The translations under genes were made by a program, and so were the position numbers. Of a stretch of DNA of 64,000 nucleotides, positions 37,741 to 47,128 are shown in pieces (position 1 is the first letter of the stretch; the number at the start of each line of letters is the position of its first letter). The DNA comes from Lachnospiraceae bacterium. Its GTDB lineage: Bacteria > Bacillota > Clostridia > Lachnospirales > Lachnospiraceae. Under the pieces are notes generated by a model that did no database searches, was not told the DNA's origin, and saw nothing but the letters and a program-made list of their open reading frames with translations. Where the stretch lies: NCBI GenBank assembly GCA_015057275.1, contig SVEO01000009.1, forward strand, positions 1-64,000, in the 5' to 3' direction.

Positions 37741-38730
37741 TTATACTGTGTTAGCGTTATTTTGCAATTCTTGCATGTGGCGGCATTTAGGGAAGTTTTC
37801 GCAACCATAAAAAGGCTTTCCGATATTTGTTCCACGTTTTGCAGTTCGAAGAATTAGCTTTCCTCCGCATTTTGGGCAGAGAAGAGGGAGAATATCTTCG
37901 CTTGGCGGGGGATTTTCCGATGAAGATTCTTTTTTAGTCTGCATAGTATCTTTAAGTTGCGATGTATCTTCTCTCTCTGTTGTTTCTTCCAAACGTAGCT
38001 TTTTTTCAGGGTGCATTGTTCTAACAGATTGGGGAGCAATATTCTGCTTGATATTTACAATATGTTGCGTTTTTACTGCGCTACTCACTTGTGTATACGG
38101 ATACAACTTATTATATATCTCAAATACTTCTGTCGTACTCAATACATCGGTTGCCATTTGTGCATAAATCTGCGAAACAACCTTTGTAATATCATAACGA
38201 TTAATGACACGAATGTCACTACTTGTAACTGTAACTTTTTTCAATGTACAGCGTTCGGAGAATACAATAATTGAGTGCATTGGTATGTTGTTGTCAAGAA
38301 TATGTTTTAAGTGGCGGATATGAGTTCGGTTTTGCATGATTGGATTGTAAAAGCTTTCTTTATGGCTACGCTTCCGTCCTTGCGGTAAGGTCTGCGTCCA
38401 ATTTTTACTTTTTTCGTCGCCAAAAATCCAACCGGAGTAGTTTTTGCTTTCAAATACAAAGAGGCCTTTTGGGCAAATAAGAATGACATCAACTTCCGAA
38501 GTCTTCCCGTCTTCTGTTGGCAAATATACATTAAAAAGAAATTTTCCACCTGAGTTTTCAAAGTGTTTCAAATACTGGTAAGTCTTGAATTCACCGTATT
38601 TTCCAATGTCGGAACGGACCGCAAAATAAGGGAGCTTGGTAATCTGATAATATGTAGTTTCACGATATTTCTTCTCATGCCATAAAAATACGGCGATTAT
38701 AATACCCCAAATTAGTATTGCTAAAACCAT
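37741..38730 (-). CDS. NERD domain protein with C-terminal topoisomerase-type zinc finger
   Basis: GKYGEFKTYQYL...EVDVILICPKGLFVFESKNYSGWIFGD; CPKCGGKLILRTAKRGTNIGKPFYGCENFPKC. Confidence 0.9.
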   Translation of the reverse strand: MVLAILIWGIIIAVFLWHEKKYRETTYYQITKLPYFAVRSDIGKYGEFKTYQYLKHFENSGGKFLFNVYLPTEDGKTSEVDVILICPKGLFVFESKNYSGWIFGDEKSKNWTQTLPQGRKRSHKESFYNPIMQNRTHIRHLKHILDNNIPMHSIIVFSERCTLKKVTVTSSDIRVINRYDITKVVSQIYAQMATDVLSTTEVFEIYNKLYPYTQVSSAVKTQHIVNIKQNIAPQSVRTMHPEKKLRLEETTEREDTSQLKDTMQTKKESSSENPPPSEDILPLLCPKCGGKLILRTAKRGTNIGKPFYGCENFPKCRHMQELQNNANTV

Positions 38731-38818
38731 GAAAATACCTCGCTTTCATTATTGATACATACAGTATAGCATATGATTTTGGGTTTGGAAAGAGTATCCG
38801 CCATCCCATATCTCCGCC

Positions 38819-38847
38819 TTGACTATCCTTGCGTCTTGCGGTATCAT
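38819..38847 (+). promoter_or_regulatory. Putative sigma-A promoter upstream of glf
   Basis: TTGACT-N17-TATCAT. Confidence 0.55.
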
Positions 38848-38868
38848 TAAATCTAAATAGGGTAAATC

Positions 38869-38910
38869 CTTTGAGCGATTCCTCAGCGCAGGACGCTTCG
38901 GAATGGAGGA
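38869..38910 (+). repeat. Dispersed structured leader repeat, copy 4 (3' hairpin only)
   Basis: CTTTGAGCGATTCCTCAGCG-cagga-CGCTTCGGAATGGAGGA directly 5' of the TTG start. Confidence 0.85.
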
Positions 38911-38915
38911 GTACA

Positions 38916-40034
38916 TTGTATCATTATCTAATAGTTGGTGCCGGACTTTATGGTGCGGTATTTGCGCATGAGATGGCGAAAAATGGGAAGAAATGCCTTG
39001 TGATTGACAAGCGAAATCACATCGGTGGAAACATTTACACAGAGGAAATGGAGGGGATTCAGGTGCACCGCTATGGTGCGCACATTTTCCACACTTCGAA
39101 GAAGGAAATTTGGGATTACGTGAATCAGTTTGCGGAGTTTAATCACTATATCAATTCACCGGTGGCCATTTACGGCGATGAGCTGTACAATCTGCCTTTT
39201 AATATGAATACGTTCAGCAAAATGTGGGGCGTGAAAACGCCGGCGGAGGCCAAGCAGAAGATTGCGGAGCAGATTGCGAGCCTGCAGATTACCGAACCGC
39301 GAAATCTTGAGGAACAGGCGCTGTCGCTTGTCGGCACGGACGTTTATGAGAAGCTGGTAAAGGGCTACACGGAGAAGCAGTGGGGCAGAAGCTGCACGGA
39401 ACTGCCGGCATTCATCATTAAGAGATTGCCGCTGCGCTTCACATATGATAACAATTATTTCAATGACCGCTATCAGGGTATCCCGGTCGGCGGATACACT
39501 GCACTGGTGGAGAAGATGCTGGCGGCGGACGGAATTGAGGTGCGTATCGGCATTGATTTCTTCGCGGAATACGGCGTGGACGGCTGGCGTGACGCGGCAG
39601 AAAAACTAGTGTTCACCGGACCGATTGATGAATTTTTTGCGTACGAGTACGGACACCTTGAATACCGCACGGTGCATTTTGAGACAGAGGTGCTTAGCGA
39701 GGAAAATTATCAGGGCAACGCGGTTGTCAATTATACGCATCGCGATGTGCCTTACACGCGCGTAATCGAGCACAAGCATTTCGAATTCGGCAAGCAGGAA
39801 AAGACGGTTATTTCCAAGGAATATTCCGTTGAATGGAAGCCGGGTATGGAGCCGTACTATCCGGTAAATAATGAGGAAAACGGTGTGCTTTACGAGAAAT
39901 ACCGGGCGCTTGCAAAGGCACAGAGCGACATCATTTTCGGAGGCCGCCTCGGACAGTATCGCTATTTTGACATGGATAAAGTAATCGAATCAGCACTGGA
40001 AAGTGCGGAAAAGGAAAATGCATTGTATGAGTAA
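38916..40034 (+). CDS. glf: UDP-galactopyranose mutase
   Basis: YLIVGAGLYGAVFAHEMAKNGKKCLVIDKRNHIGGNIYT; TTG start after the GGAATGGAGGA of repeat copy 4. Confidence 0.93.
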   Translation: MYHYLIVGAGLYGAVFAHEMAKNGKKCLVIDKRNHIGGNIYTEEMEGIQVHRYGAHIFHTSKKEIWDYVNQFAEFNHYINSPVAIYGDELYNLPFNMNTFSKMWGVKTPAEAKQKIAEQIASLQITEPRNLEEQALSLVGTDVYEKLVKGYTEKQWGRSCTELPAFIIKRLPLRFTYDNNYFNDRYQGIPVGGYTALVEKMLAADGIEVRIGIDFFAEYGVDGWRDAAEKLVFTGPIDEFFAYEYGHLEYRTVHFETEVLSEENYQGNAVVNYTHRDVPYTRVIEHKHFEFGKQEKTVISKEYSVEWKPGMEPYYPVNNEENGVLYEKYRALAKAQSDIIFGGRLGQYRYFDMDKVIESALESAEKENALYE

Positions 40035-41409
40035 GTATAATGAATTCAGAGAAAAATATCAGACATTTATTTATAAAAGCTACGACATTGAGGAGACGAC
40101 GGAGCAGCTGAAAGTGACGTATCATTTTGCAGTTCCGGGGCTTGGAGAGTTTGCCCCGAAGTGGGTGTTCCCGAAGAAAGCGGGTGATATCACAAATTAT
40201 CAAGAAAACGGCACGATGCTGAATATGATTTTCTCACTTGGCATGGTGGAGTTAATCAGTTACTGGAAGACGGTTTGTCCGCCGACGGTACTTGTTGAAG
40301 CGGGAGCATTAAATGAGGCACAGACTTGCTGGTGGAAGAAGCTTTACTTCCACGGGCTTGGCGAGTTCTTCTATACAAACAATATTCCGCTTGAAGAGGA
40401 CGGATTTTACGATGATTTTATGACGATTGTTTCGGTTGGCAGTGAGACCGGGAAACCGGAATACCCGCTTGCGCAGAACGATAAATACATGATTCCGGTC
40501 GGCGGCGGCAAGGATTCGGCGGTAACGATTGAGCTGTTAAAGAAGGCCGGCAAGGAATGTGTCTGCTACATTATCAATCCGCGCGGTGCGACTATTGAGA
40601 CCGTAAAGGCAGCCGGTTTTGCGATGGAATCCGCGATTACACCGAAGCGCACGCTTGACAAATTTATGATTGAGTTGAATAAACAGGGTTGCTTGAATGG
40701 GCATACACCGTACTCGGCGATTGTATCGTTCTCTGCAACGATTGCAGCCTATATGCATGGGCTGACTTATATTGCACTTTCCAACGAATCGAGTGCGAAT
40801 GAGAGTACGGTGCTAGGCAGTACAGTCAACCACCAGTATTCGAAAAGTTTCGAATATGAAAAGGATTTTCACGAATATGAAAAAAAATACTTGCGCAGCG
40901 GCACTTATTATTTCAGTATGTTGCGTCCGCTCAGCGAGTTTCAGATTGGTAAATATTTTGCAACATGCAAGCAGTACCACCCGGTATTCCGAAGTTGCAA
41001 CGTCGGCAGCAAGGAAGATATCTGGTGTGGGCATTGTCCGAAATGTCTGTTTGTAACTTGCATCTTATCACCGTTTTTAAGCAGCCACGAGCTACACGAC
41101 ATTTTCGGCGTGTACATGCTCGATGATCTGTCGATGCATGACACTCTGTGGCAGCTCATCGGTATGGTTGAGGAAAAACCATTCGAATGCGTCGGCAGCC
41201 GTGACGAGGTAAACATGTCACTTACGATGGCTATTGCACAAAAAGAGGCGGCAGGGGAAGAATTGCCGGTGCTGTTACAGGCATATAAGCAGACCGCTTT
41301 ATATGAGGAATATGCCCAAAAGGAAGACGAACTCTCCGGTTTCTGCGATGAAACAAATCTGTTGCCGCAGGAGTTGTTTGAACTTGTAAAGAAAAATTGC
41401 GTTGATTAA
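40027..41409 (+). CDS. murL: Probable UDP-MurNAc-L-Ala-L-Glu epimerase (MurL-like, PP-loop)
   Basis: PVGGGKDSAVTIELL PP-loop; NKQGCLNGHTPYSAIVS, ALSNESSANE, VNHQYSKSFEYE, YYFSMLRPLSE, WCGHCPKCLF, KPFECVG resemble MurL as recalled; adjacent to a MurD homolog. Confidence 0.8.
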   Translation: MSKYNEFREKYQTFIYKSYDIEETTEQLKVTYHFAVPGLGEFAPKWVFPKKAGDITNYQENGTMLNMIFSLGMVELISYWKTVCPPTVLVEAGALNEAQTCWWKKLYFHGLGEFFYTNNIPLEEDGFYDDFMTIVSVGSETGKPEYPLAQNDKYMIPVGGGKDSAVTIELLKKAGKECVCYIINPRGATIETVKAAGFAMESAITPKRTLDKFMIELNKQGCLNGHTPYSAIVSFSATIAAYMHGLTYIALSNESSANESTVLGSTVNHQYSKSFEYEKDFHEYEKKYLRSGTYYFSMLRPLSEFQIGKYFATCKQYHPVFRSCNVGSKEDIWCGHCPKCLFVTCILSPFLSSHELHDIFGVYMLDDLSMHDTLWQLIGMVEEKPFECVGSRDEVNMSLTMAIAQKEAAGEELPVLLQAYKQTALYEEYAQKEDELSGFCDETNLLPQELFELVKKNCVD

Positions 41410-41450
41410 AATATTTAATTCGAGAATTCTCGGAATGGAGCGAATGAACC

Positions 41451-42797
41451 ATGTTACAGATGATTAGAGAATTGATTGCAAATAAAAAAGTGCTCCTGCT
41501 CGGCTTCGGCCGTGAGGGCAGGTCTTCGTTCGAAGTGATTAAGAAAGCCGGCGGCTATCAGCTGCTCGGCATTGCCGATATGGCGAACATTACGCTTCCG
41601 GTGGAGGAACAAAATGTGGCATTACATACCGGACCAACCTATCGTGATGCGATGGAGCAGTATGATGTGGTTTTTAAGAGCCCAGGGGTTGTGCTGGAGA
41701 AGGATATCAGCGAGTATGAGTGCGACATCGTTTCGCAGACCGAGATTTTCTTTCGCCGTTATAAAGAGCAGATTGTTGGCATTACCGGCACGAAAGGTAA
41801 GAGCACGACAACTTCACTTTTGTATCATATATTAAAGGAATCCGGAACAGATTGCATGATTGCCGGGAACATCGGCATCCCGGTATTTGAGCGGTATGAG
41901 GATATCACAGAGAAGACGGTGATTGTGGTGGAACTCTCCTGTCATCAATTAGAGTACATGACGGTGGCACCGAACATTGCTGTGCTCATCAATGTGTACG
42001 AGGAACATCTGGACCACTATGGCACCGTTGAAAAATATGTGGCAGCGAAGCAGAACATTTATAAAAACCAGACGGAGAGCGATACGCTCTACTGCAACAT
42101 CGATTTTTTGCCGGAGGTCGGCACCTGTCGGAGCCGTATCGTAACGGTAGGTATGGAGAAGCAGGCTGACATTATGTTGCATGGAAATACAGTGCAAATC
42201 CCAGAGAAAAAACTGCAATATGTGATTCCAACGGATGAGATTCAATTGATGGGGCAGCACAACTATTTTGATATTGCCATTGATTACGGCATTTGCATGC
42301 AGCTCGGCATTTCTGAGGAAGCATTCACGGCCGGGCTGAAAACATATGAGACACTGCCGCACCGTCTGCATTTTGTGGCGAACATCGGCGGTGTGAAATA
42401 TTACGATGATTCGATTTCCACGATTGGCACCACGACGATTGAGGCACTTAACACATTGAAGGATGCCGAGACGGTACTCATCGGCGGTATGGACCGCGGC
42501 ATCGATTACAGCGATTTGACCTCGTATTTGAATCAGTGCCATGTGCCGAACATCATTCTGATGGAGGCGACCGGCAAGCGAATCTACAAAGAAATGATGG
42601 AATTGCCGGAAGGAATTCGCTATCCGGAGCATGTTTTTGTGGTGGAACATTTGGAAGATGCAGTGAAGCTTGCCAAGGAGCGCACGACGCCGGGGCATAG
42701 CTGTGTACTTTCGCCGGCGGCTGCCAGCTATGGAATTTTCAATAATTTTGAGGAGCGCGGCGACCGCTTCGCTGAGCTTGTAAAGAGTGAGGCATAG
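41451..42797 (+). CDS. Mur ligase, MurD-type (probable MurD2, L-glutamate-adding)
   Basis: GTKGKSTTTSLLYHIL ATP motif; YYDDSISTIG where canonical MurD has NDSKATN; SPAAASYGIFNNFEERGDRF. Confidence 0.85.
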   Translation: MLQMIRELIANKKVLLLGFGREGRSSFEVIKKAGGYQLLGIADMANITLPVEEQNVALHTGPTYRDAMEQYDVVFKSPGVVLEKDISEYECDIVSQTEIFFRRYKEQIVGITGTKGKSTTTSLLYHILKESGTDCMIAGNIGIPVFERYEDITEKTVIVVELSCHQLEYMTVAPNIAVLINVYEEHLDHYGTVEKYVAAKQNIYKNQTESDTLYCNIDFLPEVGTCRSRIVTVGMEKQADIMLHGNTVQIPEKKLQYVIPTDEIQLMGQHNYFDIAIDYGICMQLGISEEAFTAGLKTYETLPHRLHFVANIGGVKYYDDSISTIGTTTIEALNTLKDAETVLIGGMDRGIDYSDLTSYLNQCHVPNIILMEATGKRIYKEMMELPEGIRYPEHVFVVEHLEDAVKLAKERTTPGHSCVLSPAAASYGIFNNFEERGDRFAELVKSEA

Positions 42798-42828
42798 ATT
42801 GTGCAATATGGGATGATTTACCGGAGGT

Positions 42829-43449
42829 GTGATGACAGATTACAATAGAAAACCGATTATGACCATCGCGTTGACGGTCATTCTCGTGCTGGTAACGTTT
42901 GTGCTGGAAAAGATGGGCAACACGCAGAGCGCAAGCTTTATGCTGGAACACGGTGCGGTGTTTTGGGAATATATTGAAGAAGGCGAGTATTATCGCCTGT
43001 TTACCGGCATGTTTCTGCATTTCGGTGTGGATCATCTTGTGAACAACATGGCGATGCTTTTGATTCTCGGATTTCAGTTGGAACAGATGCTTGGACATGT
43101 AAAAACCGGCGCATTATTTTTTATATGTGGACTCGTAGGCAATATTTGCTCTGTCACATATTATGCTGCGGTCGGCGAATATGCGGTATGCGCGGGTGCT
43201 TCCGGTGCCATCTACGGTTTGATGGGAGCTTTGTGTGTGCTGTTAGCGACCGAGCAGGCGTACCGGACAAAAGATTTGCCGAAACGCATCTTATTGTTAC
43301 TCGTACTCGTCGTTTACAGCAGTGTGAGTCAGCCGGAAATCGACATTGCGGCCCATGTGGGCGGCCTGTTGTGCGGATTTCTGCTGGGCGGCCTATTCGC
43401 ATTATACAAGCGCCACGTGCAGAAAAAGAAGAATCAGATTTTTTACTAG
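42829..43449 (+). CDS. Rhomboid family intramembrane serine protease
   Basis: FGVDHLVNNMAML, GASGAIYGLMGAL, HVGGLLCGFLLG. Confidence 0.93.
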   Translation: MMTDYNRKPIMTIALTVILVLVTFVLEKMGNTQSASFMLEHGAVFWEYIEEGEYYRLFTGMFLHFGVDHLVNNMAMLLILGFQLEQMLGHVKTGALFFICGLVGNICSVTYYAAVGEYAVCAGASGAIYGLMGALCVLLATEQAYRTKDLPKRILLLLVLVVYSSVSQPEIDIAAHVGGLLCGFLLGGLFALYKRHVQKKKNQIFY

Positions 43450-43866
43450 CCAGTTTCCCAAAATGAGGAAAAGCAGGATAAACAAGTATATGTTACGGTA
43501 CTGCATGCCGCGGATTTTACCTTTTGTGGCCCATTCGAGTGTTTGGCTGACCATAAACCACACGTACACAAAGAAGGCGTATGCCACTGCAGGATAATAA
43601 TAAAGCGACAAAAGGAGCTTGCCGCGAAACAGCGCAAAGGTGGCGCGTGTGCCGCCGCAGCCCGGGCAGTAGAGCCCGGCGGTTTTTCGCAGCGGGCAGA
43701 ACGGCGCATAAGCATCAATCACAGACGATAAAATGCCACTATGGATGCCGATAAAGAGCCCCAGTGCCAGAATACCGAGCACAACACCGATGATATATAA
43801 TTCCGGTTCCGAATTGTGCAAAAACCAACGTTTGTTTCTTAAATTTGCAAAAGAAAAAAGTTTCAT
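43402..43866 (-). CDS. DUF2752 domain-containing membrane protein
   Basis: GLYCPGCGGTRATFALFRGKLLLSLYYYPAV; 3' end overlaps the rhomboid gene. Confidence 0.85.
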   Translation of the reverse strand: MKLFSFANLRNKRWFLHNSEPELYIIGVVLGILALGLFIGIHSGILSSVIDAYAPFCPLRKTAGLYCPGCGGTRATFALFRGKLLLSLYYYPAVAYAFFVYVWFMVSQTLEWATKGKIRGMQYRNIYLFILLFLILGNWLVKNLILLFLHVALV

Positions 43867-44011
43867 GCGTGACCGCATCCTCTCATGGTTTTCAATAAGT
43901 GTAGCAGAAAGGACGGAAATTGACAACGCAAAGCGGGAAATAGTTGCAAAAAAACGAAAAAGGAAGTAAACTGTTATAAATATGACTTTATGGAAAATGG
44001 AGGGAACTAAA

Positions 44012-44557
44012 ATGGAAGAACAGCAGAATCAGAATAATAACTGGCAGAGCAGTGATAATAATTACAATTACAGCTACGGTGACGGAAACTACAACAATTA
44101 TAATGCATCGTATAGTGGTGCACAGAATCAGGGAAATCAAAGAACAGGTTTGGAAATTGCATCCTTAATTTTAGGAATTGCATCAATTGCTATGGCTTGC
44201 TGCGGCTGCTGTGTGGTTGGTGATTGGGCTGCTGTGATTGGTATTGGACTGGCAATTGCGGCGATTGTTTGTGCAGTGAAGGCAAAGAAAATTAAGAAAA
44301 GCGGTATGGCGACCGGCGGTAAGGTTTGCGGTATTATCGGGTTGATTATCAGCGTGATAATGGGAATCCTTGTGTTATGCGTTAATGTGTTTGGTATGGC
44401 AATGTTGGATGAGATGCTGGGTTCTGATTGGGAGAGCCTTTCCGAGACTGAAATTGAACAGCGTATGTATGACTGGCTGGAAGATAACGGTTTCGAAAGG
44501 AATGTGTACGATTACGAATTCGATGAGATTGATGTGCAGGACTCAAATTCATTATAA
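44012..44557 (+). CDS. DUF4190-like membrane protein with N/Q/Y-rich N-terminus
   Basis: TGLEIASLILGIASIAMACCGCCVV...GLIISVIMGILVL. Confidence 0.75.
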   Translation: MEEQQNQNNNWQSSDNNYNYSYGDGNYNNYNASYSGAQNQGNQRTGLEIASLILGIASIAMACCGCCVVGDWAAVIGIGLAIAAIVCAVKAKKIKKSGMATGGKVCGIIGLIISVIMGILVLCVNVFGMAMLDEMLGSDWESLSETEIEQRMYDWLEDNGFERNVYDYEFDEIDVQDSNSL

Positions 44558-44578
44558 AATAAAGGATTTATCGTAACT

Positions 44579-45358
44579 ATGAAAATGGTAAAAGAGAAAT
44601 TTTGGGATTATCGGTTCCTCCTGATGGAGCTGATTAAAAAGGGAATCAAGCTGAAATATCGTCGCTCATACCTGGGTATTTTATGGTCCCTGCTCGAGCC
44701 GATTTTGACGACGATTGTACTGACCATCGTATTTGGTACGTTGTTCGGGCGCGGCGACGACCGCACATTCCCGGTTTACATTTTGTCGGGCCGACTGTTA
44801 TTCAGCTATTTCTCGACATCGACGACTGCAGCGCTGAAGTCTATTCGGGCGAACCAAAGCATGATTAAAAAGGTTTACGTGCCGAAGTATTTGTACCCAC
44901 TGTCTGCGATCTTGTTTAATTTCATTATTTTTTTAATCTCGCTTGTGGTAATTGCGGGAACGATGATGTTATTCGATGTGAAGCCGACGTGGTATCTGTT
45001 ACAGATTGTCGTGCCGCTGTTGAATCTTTTGATTCTCACGGTTGGCGCGGGTATGATTATGGCGACCGTCGGGGTTTTTTTCCGCGACATGGAATACTTG
45101 TGGAATGTGTGTACAATGCTTATTATGTATGCATCGGCGATTTTCTACGATGCGGCGACGATTTTAAAGAGTGATTATGCGATTATGTTAAAGGCAAATC
45201 CTCTGTACTGCATCATTATGAATTTCCGTCAGGCGATTTTCGGACAGGCAATGGATGGCAAGATGCTTGCGTATTCGACGGTTTTTGCGGTGCTTTCGGT
45301 AATTGTCGGTGCGGTTTTATTCCACAAGAAGGAAAATGAATTTATTCTCCACATTTAG
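44579..45358 (+). CDS. ABC-2 type polysaccharide export permease (Wzm/TagG-like)
   Basis: IKKGIKLKYRRSYLGILWSLLEPILTTIVLTIVFG. Confidence 0.92.
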   Translation: MKMVKEKFWDYRFLLMELIKKGIKLKYRRSYLGILWSLLEPILTTIVLTIVFGTLFGRGDDRTFPVYILSGRLLFSYFSTSTTAALKSIRANQSMIKKVYVPKYLYPLSAILFNFIIFLISLVVIAGTMMLFDVKPTWYLLQIVVPLLNLLILTVGAGMIMATVGVFFRDMEYLWNVCTMLIMYASAIFYDAATILKSDYAIMLKANPLYCIIMNFRQAIFGQAMDGKMLAYSTVFAVLSVIVGAVLFHKKENEFILHI

Positions 45359-45370
45359 ATAGGAAACAGT

Positions 45371-46108
45371 ATGAGTGAAGAAATTTTAAAAGTTGAAAAC
45401 GTCAGTATGAAGTTCAACTTGAGCAAAGAAAAAGTAGATAGTGTCAAAGAATACATGATTAAATTTTTCCGCAGAGAGTTAAAATATAATGAATTCTGGG
45501 CGCTGAAAAATGTCAGCTTTTCGCTAAATAAGGGTGACCGTCTCGGCATCCTCGGACTGAACGGTGCGGGCAAGAGTACCTTATTAAAGGTCATTGCCGG
45601 TGTGTTCAAACCGACCGAAGGCAGTGTGGAGCGCCATGGCGTGTTGGCACCGATGATTGAGCTTGGTGCCGGATTTGACATGCAATATACAGGCAAGGAA
45701 AATATCTATCTGTACGGTGCGGTGCTTGGTTACAGCAAGAAGTTTTTAGATGAGCGCATTGATGAGATTATTGAGTTCTCGGAGCTCGGCGACTTTATCG
45801 ACGTGCCGTTAAAGAACTATTCTTCGGGTATGAAGGCACGTCTCGGATTTTCGATTGCTACGGTGGTCAACCCGGACATCCTCATTTTGGATGAGGTGCT
45901 TTCCGTCGGCGACGCGAAGTTCCGCAAAAAGAGCGAAAAGAAGATTATGGACATGTTTGCGTCTGGCGTGACGGTGCTTTTCGTATCTCATTCGATGGAG
46001 CAGATTAAGAAGATTTGTAACAAGGCAATCATTCTGCAAAAGGGTCAGCTTGTAGCTGCCGGCGACGTGGATGAGGTTGCCGCAAAGTATGCAGAGATGA
46101 TTAAATAG
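45371..46108 (+). CDS. Polysaccharide export ABC ATP-binding protein (Wzt/TagH-like, without C-terminal carbohydrate-binding domain)
   Basis: GLNGAGKSTLLKVIAGVFKPTEGSVERHGVLAPMIELGAGFDMQYTGKENIYLYG. Confidence 0.93.
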   Translation: MSEEILKVENVSMKFNLSKEKVDSVKEYMIKFFRRELKYNEFWALKNVSFSLNKGDRLGILGLNGAGKSTLLKVIAGVFKPTEGSVERHGVLAPMIELGAGFDMQYTGKENIYLYGAVLGYSKKFLDERIDEIIEFSELGDFIDVPLKNYSSGMKARLGFSIATVVNPDILILDEVLSVGDAKFRKKSEKKIMDMFASGVTVLFVSHSMEQIKKICNKAIILQKGQLVAAGDVDEVAAKYAEMIK

Positions 46109-46119
46109 GAGTAAATACA

Positions 46120-46542
46120 TTGCGAAATTTGTGGAAGAAATACAAAGAAATCATCCTGTATTTGATTTTTGGAGTAGCGACAACACTCGTAAATTGGGTT
46201 GTATATACGATTTTAATTTGGCAGACCGGCATTTCGATGACGGTCTGTAATGCCGCTTCCTGGTTTGCGGCGGTTATTTTTGCTTACATCACAAATAAAT
46301 TATTTGTGTTTGAGAGCAAAAGCTTCGCGCCGGCCGTGCTCGGCAAGGAAATTGCGCTGTTTTTCGGTGCGCGCATTTTTTCCGGCGTATTGGAAATTTT
46401 TGTGCCAACATTGCTTGTGACAGCGGGCATGGAGCAGACGATTTTTGGCATCGAAGGCTTTGTGGCGAAAGCAGTAACGAGTGTGGCGGTCATTGTCATC
46501 AATTACGTTTTCAGCAAGCTAATGGTGTTTCGGGAGAAATAA
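46120..46542 (+). CDS. GtrA family protein
   Basis: ILYLIFGVATTLVNWVVYTIL; ITNKLFVFES; NYVFSKLMVFRE. Confidence 0.9.
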   Translation: MRNLWKKYKEIILYLIFGVATTLVNWVVYTILIWQTGISMTVCNAASWFAAVIFAYITNKLFVFESKSFAPAVLGKEIALFFGARIFSGVLEIFVPTLLVTAGMEQTIFGIEGFVAKAVTSVAVIVINYVFSKLMVFREK

Positions 46543-46561
46543 AATCGAAAGAGGTAATAAT

Positions 46562-47128
46562 ATGTTATGGGATTTATTCTCGACATTTTTTAAAATCGGG
46601 TTATTCACATTTGGTGGCGGCTACGCGATGATTGCGCAATGTCGCGAAGTGATTGTGGAGAGCAAAAAGTGGCTGACAGAGGATGATTTTTTTCAAATCA
46701 TTACCATTGCAGAATCTACACCGGGGCCGGTAGCGATTAATACGGCAACGTATGTCGGATACAAAAAAAATGGCGTCATTGGCAGCGTGTGCGCAACACT
46801 CGGCACTGTCCTGCCATCAATGATGATTATTTTTATAATCTCACTGTTCTTGGAAGAATTTATGAAAAATCAATATGTAGCATACGCATTTGTGGGTATC
46901 AAATGCGCAGTTGCATTCCTGATTATGCGCGCAGGTATGGGCATGCTCACAAAAATGGAGAAAAAACCGTTGCCGGTTATCACATTTACGGTCGTGCTGG
47001 CGGCGATGATTATATTTGAAATTTTTGCAGTATCATTTAGCTCGATTTTCTTTATCCTAACAGGCGGATTCATTGGCATTTTTGTGTACTCTATCCTTGA
47101 TGCAAAAAAGGAGGGTAACACGAAATGA
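46562..47128 (+). CDS. Chromate transporter (short CHR)
   Basis: FFKIGLFTFGGGYAMIAQ; STPGPVAINTATYVGYK. Confidence 0.93.
   Translation: MLWDLFSTFFKIGLFTFGGGYAMIAQCREVIVESKKWLTEDDFFQIITIAESTPGPVAINTATYVGYKKNGVIGSVCATLGTVLPSMMIIFIISLFLEEFMKNQYVAYAFVGIKCAVAFLIMRAGMGMLTKMEKKPLPVITFTVVLAAMIIFEIFAVSFSSIFFILTGGFIGIFVYSILDAKKEGNTK

Noticed and set aside
43402-43449. Overlap of rhomboid and DUF2752 3' ends as an antisense regulatory overlap
   Set aside because: Short convergent 3' overlaps are common in compact genomes; no further support.
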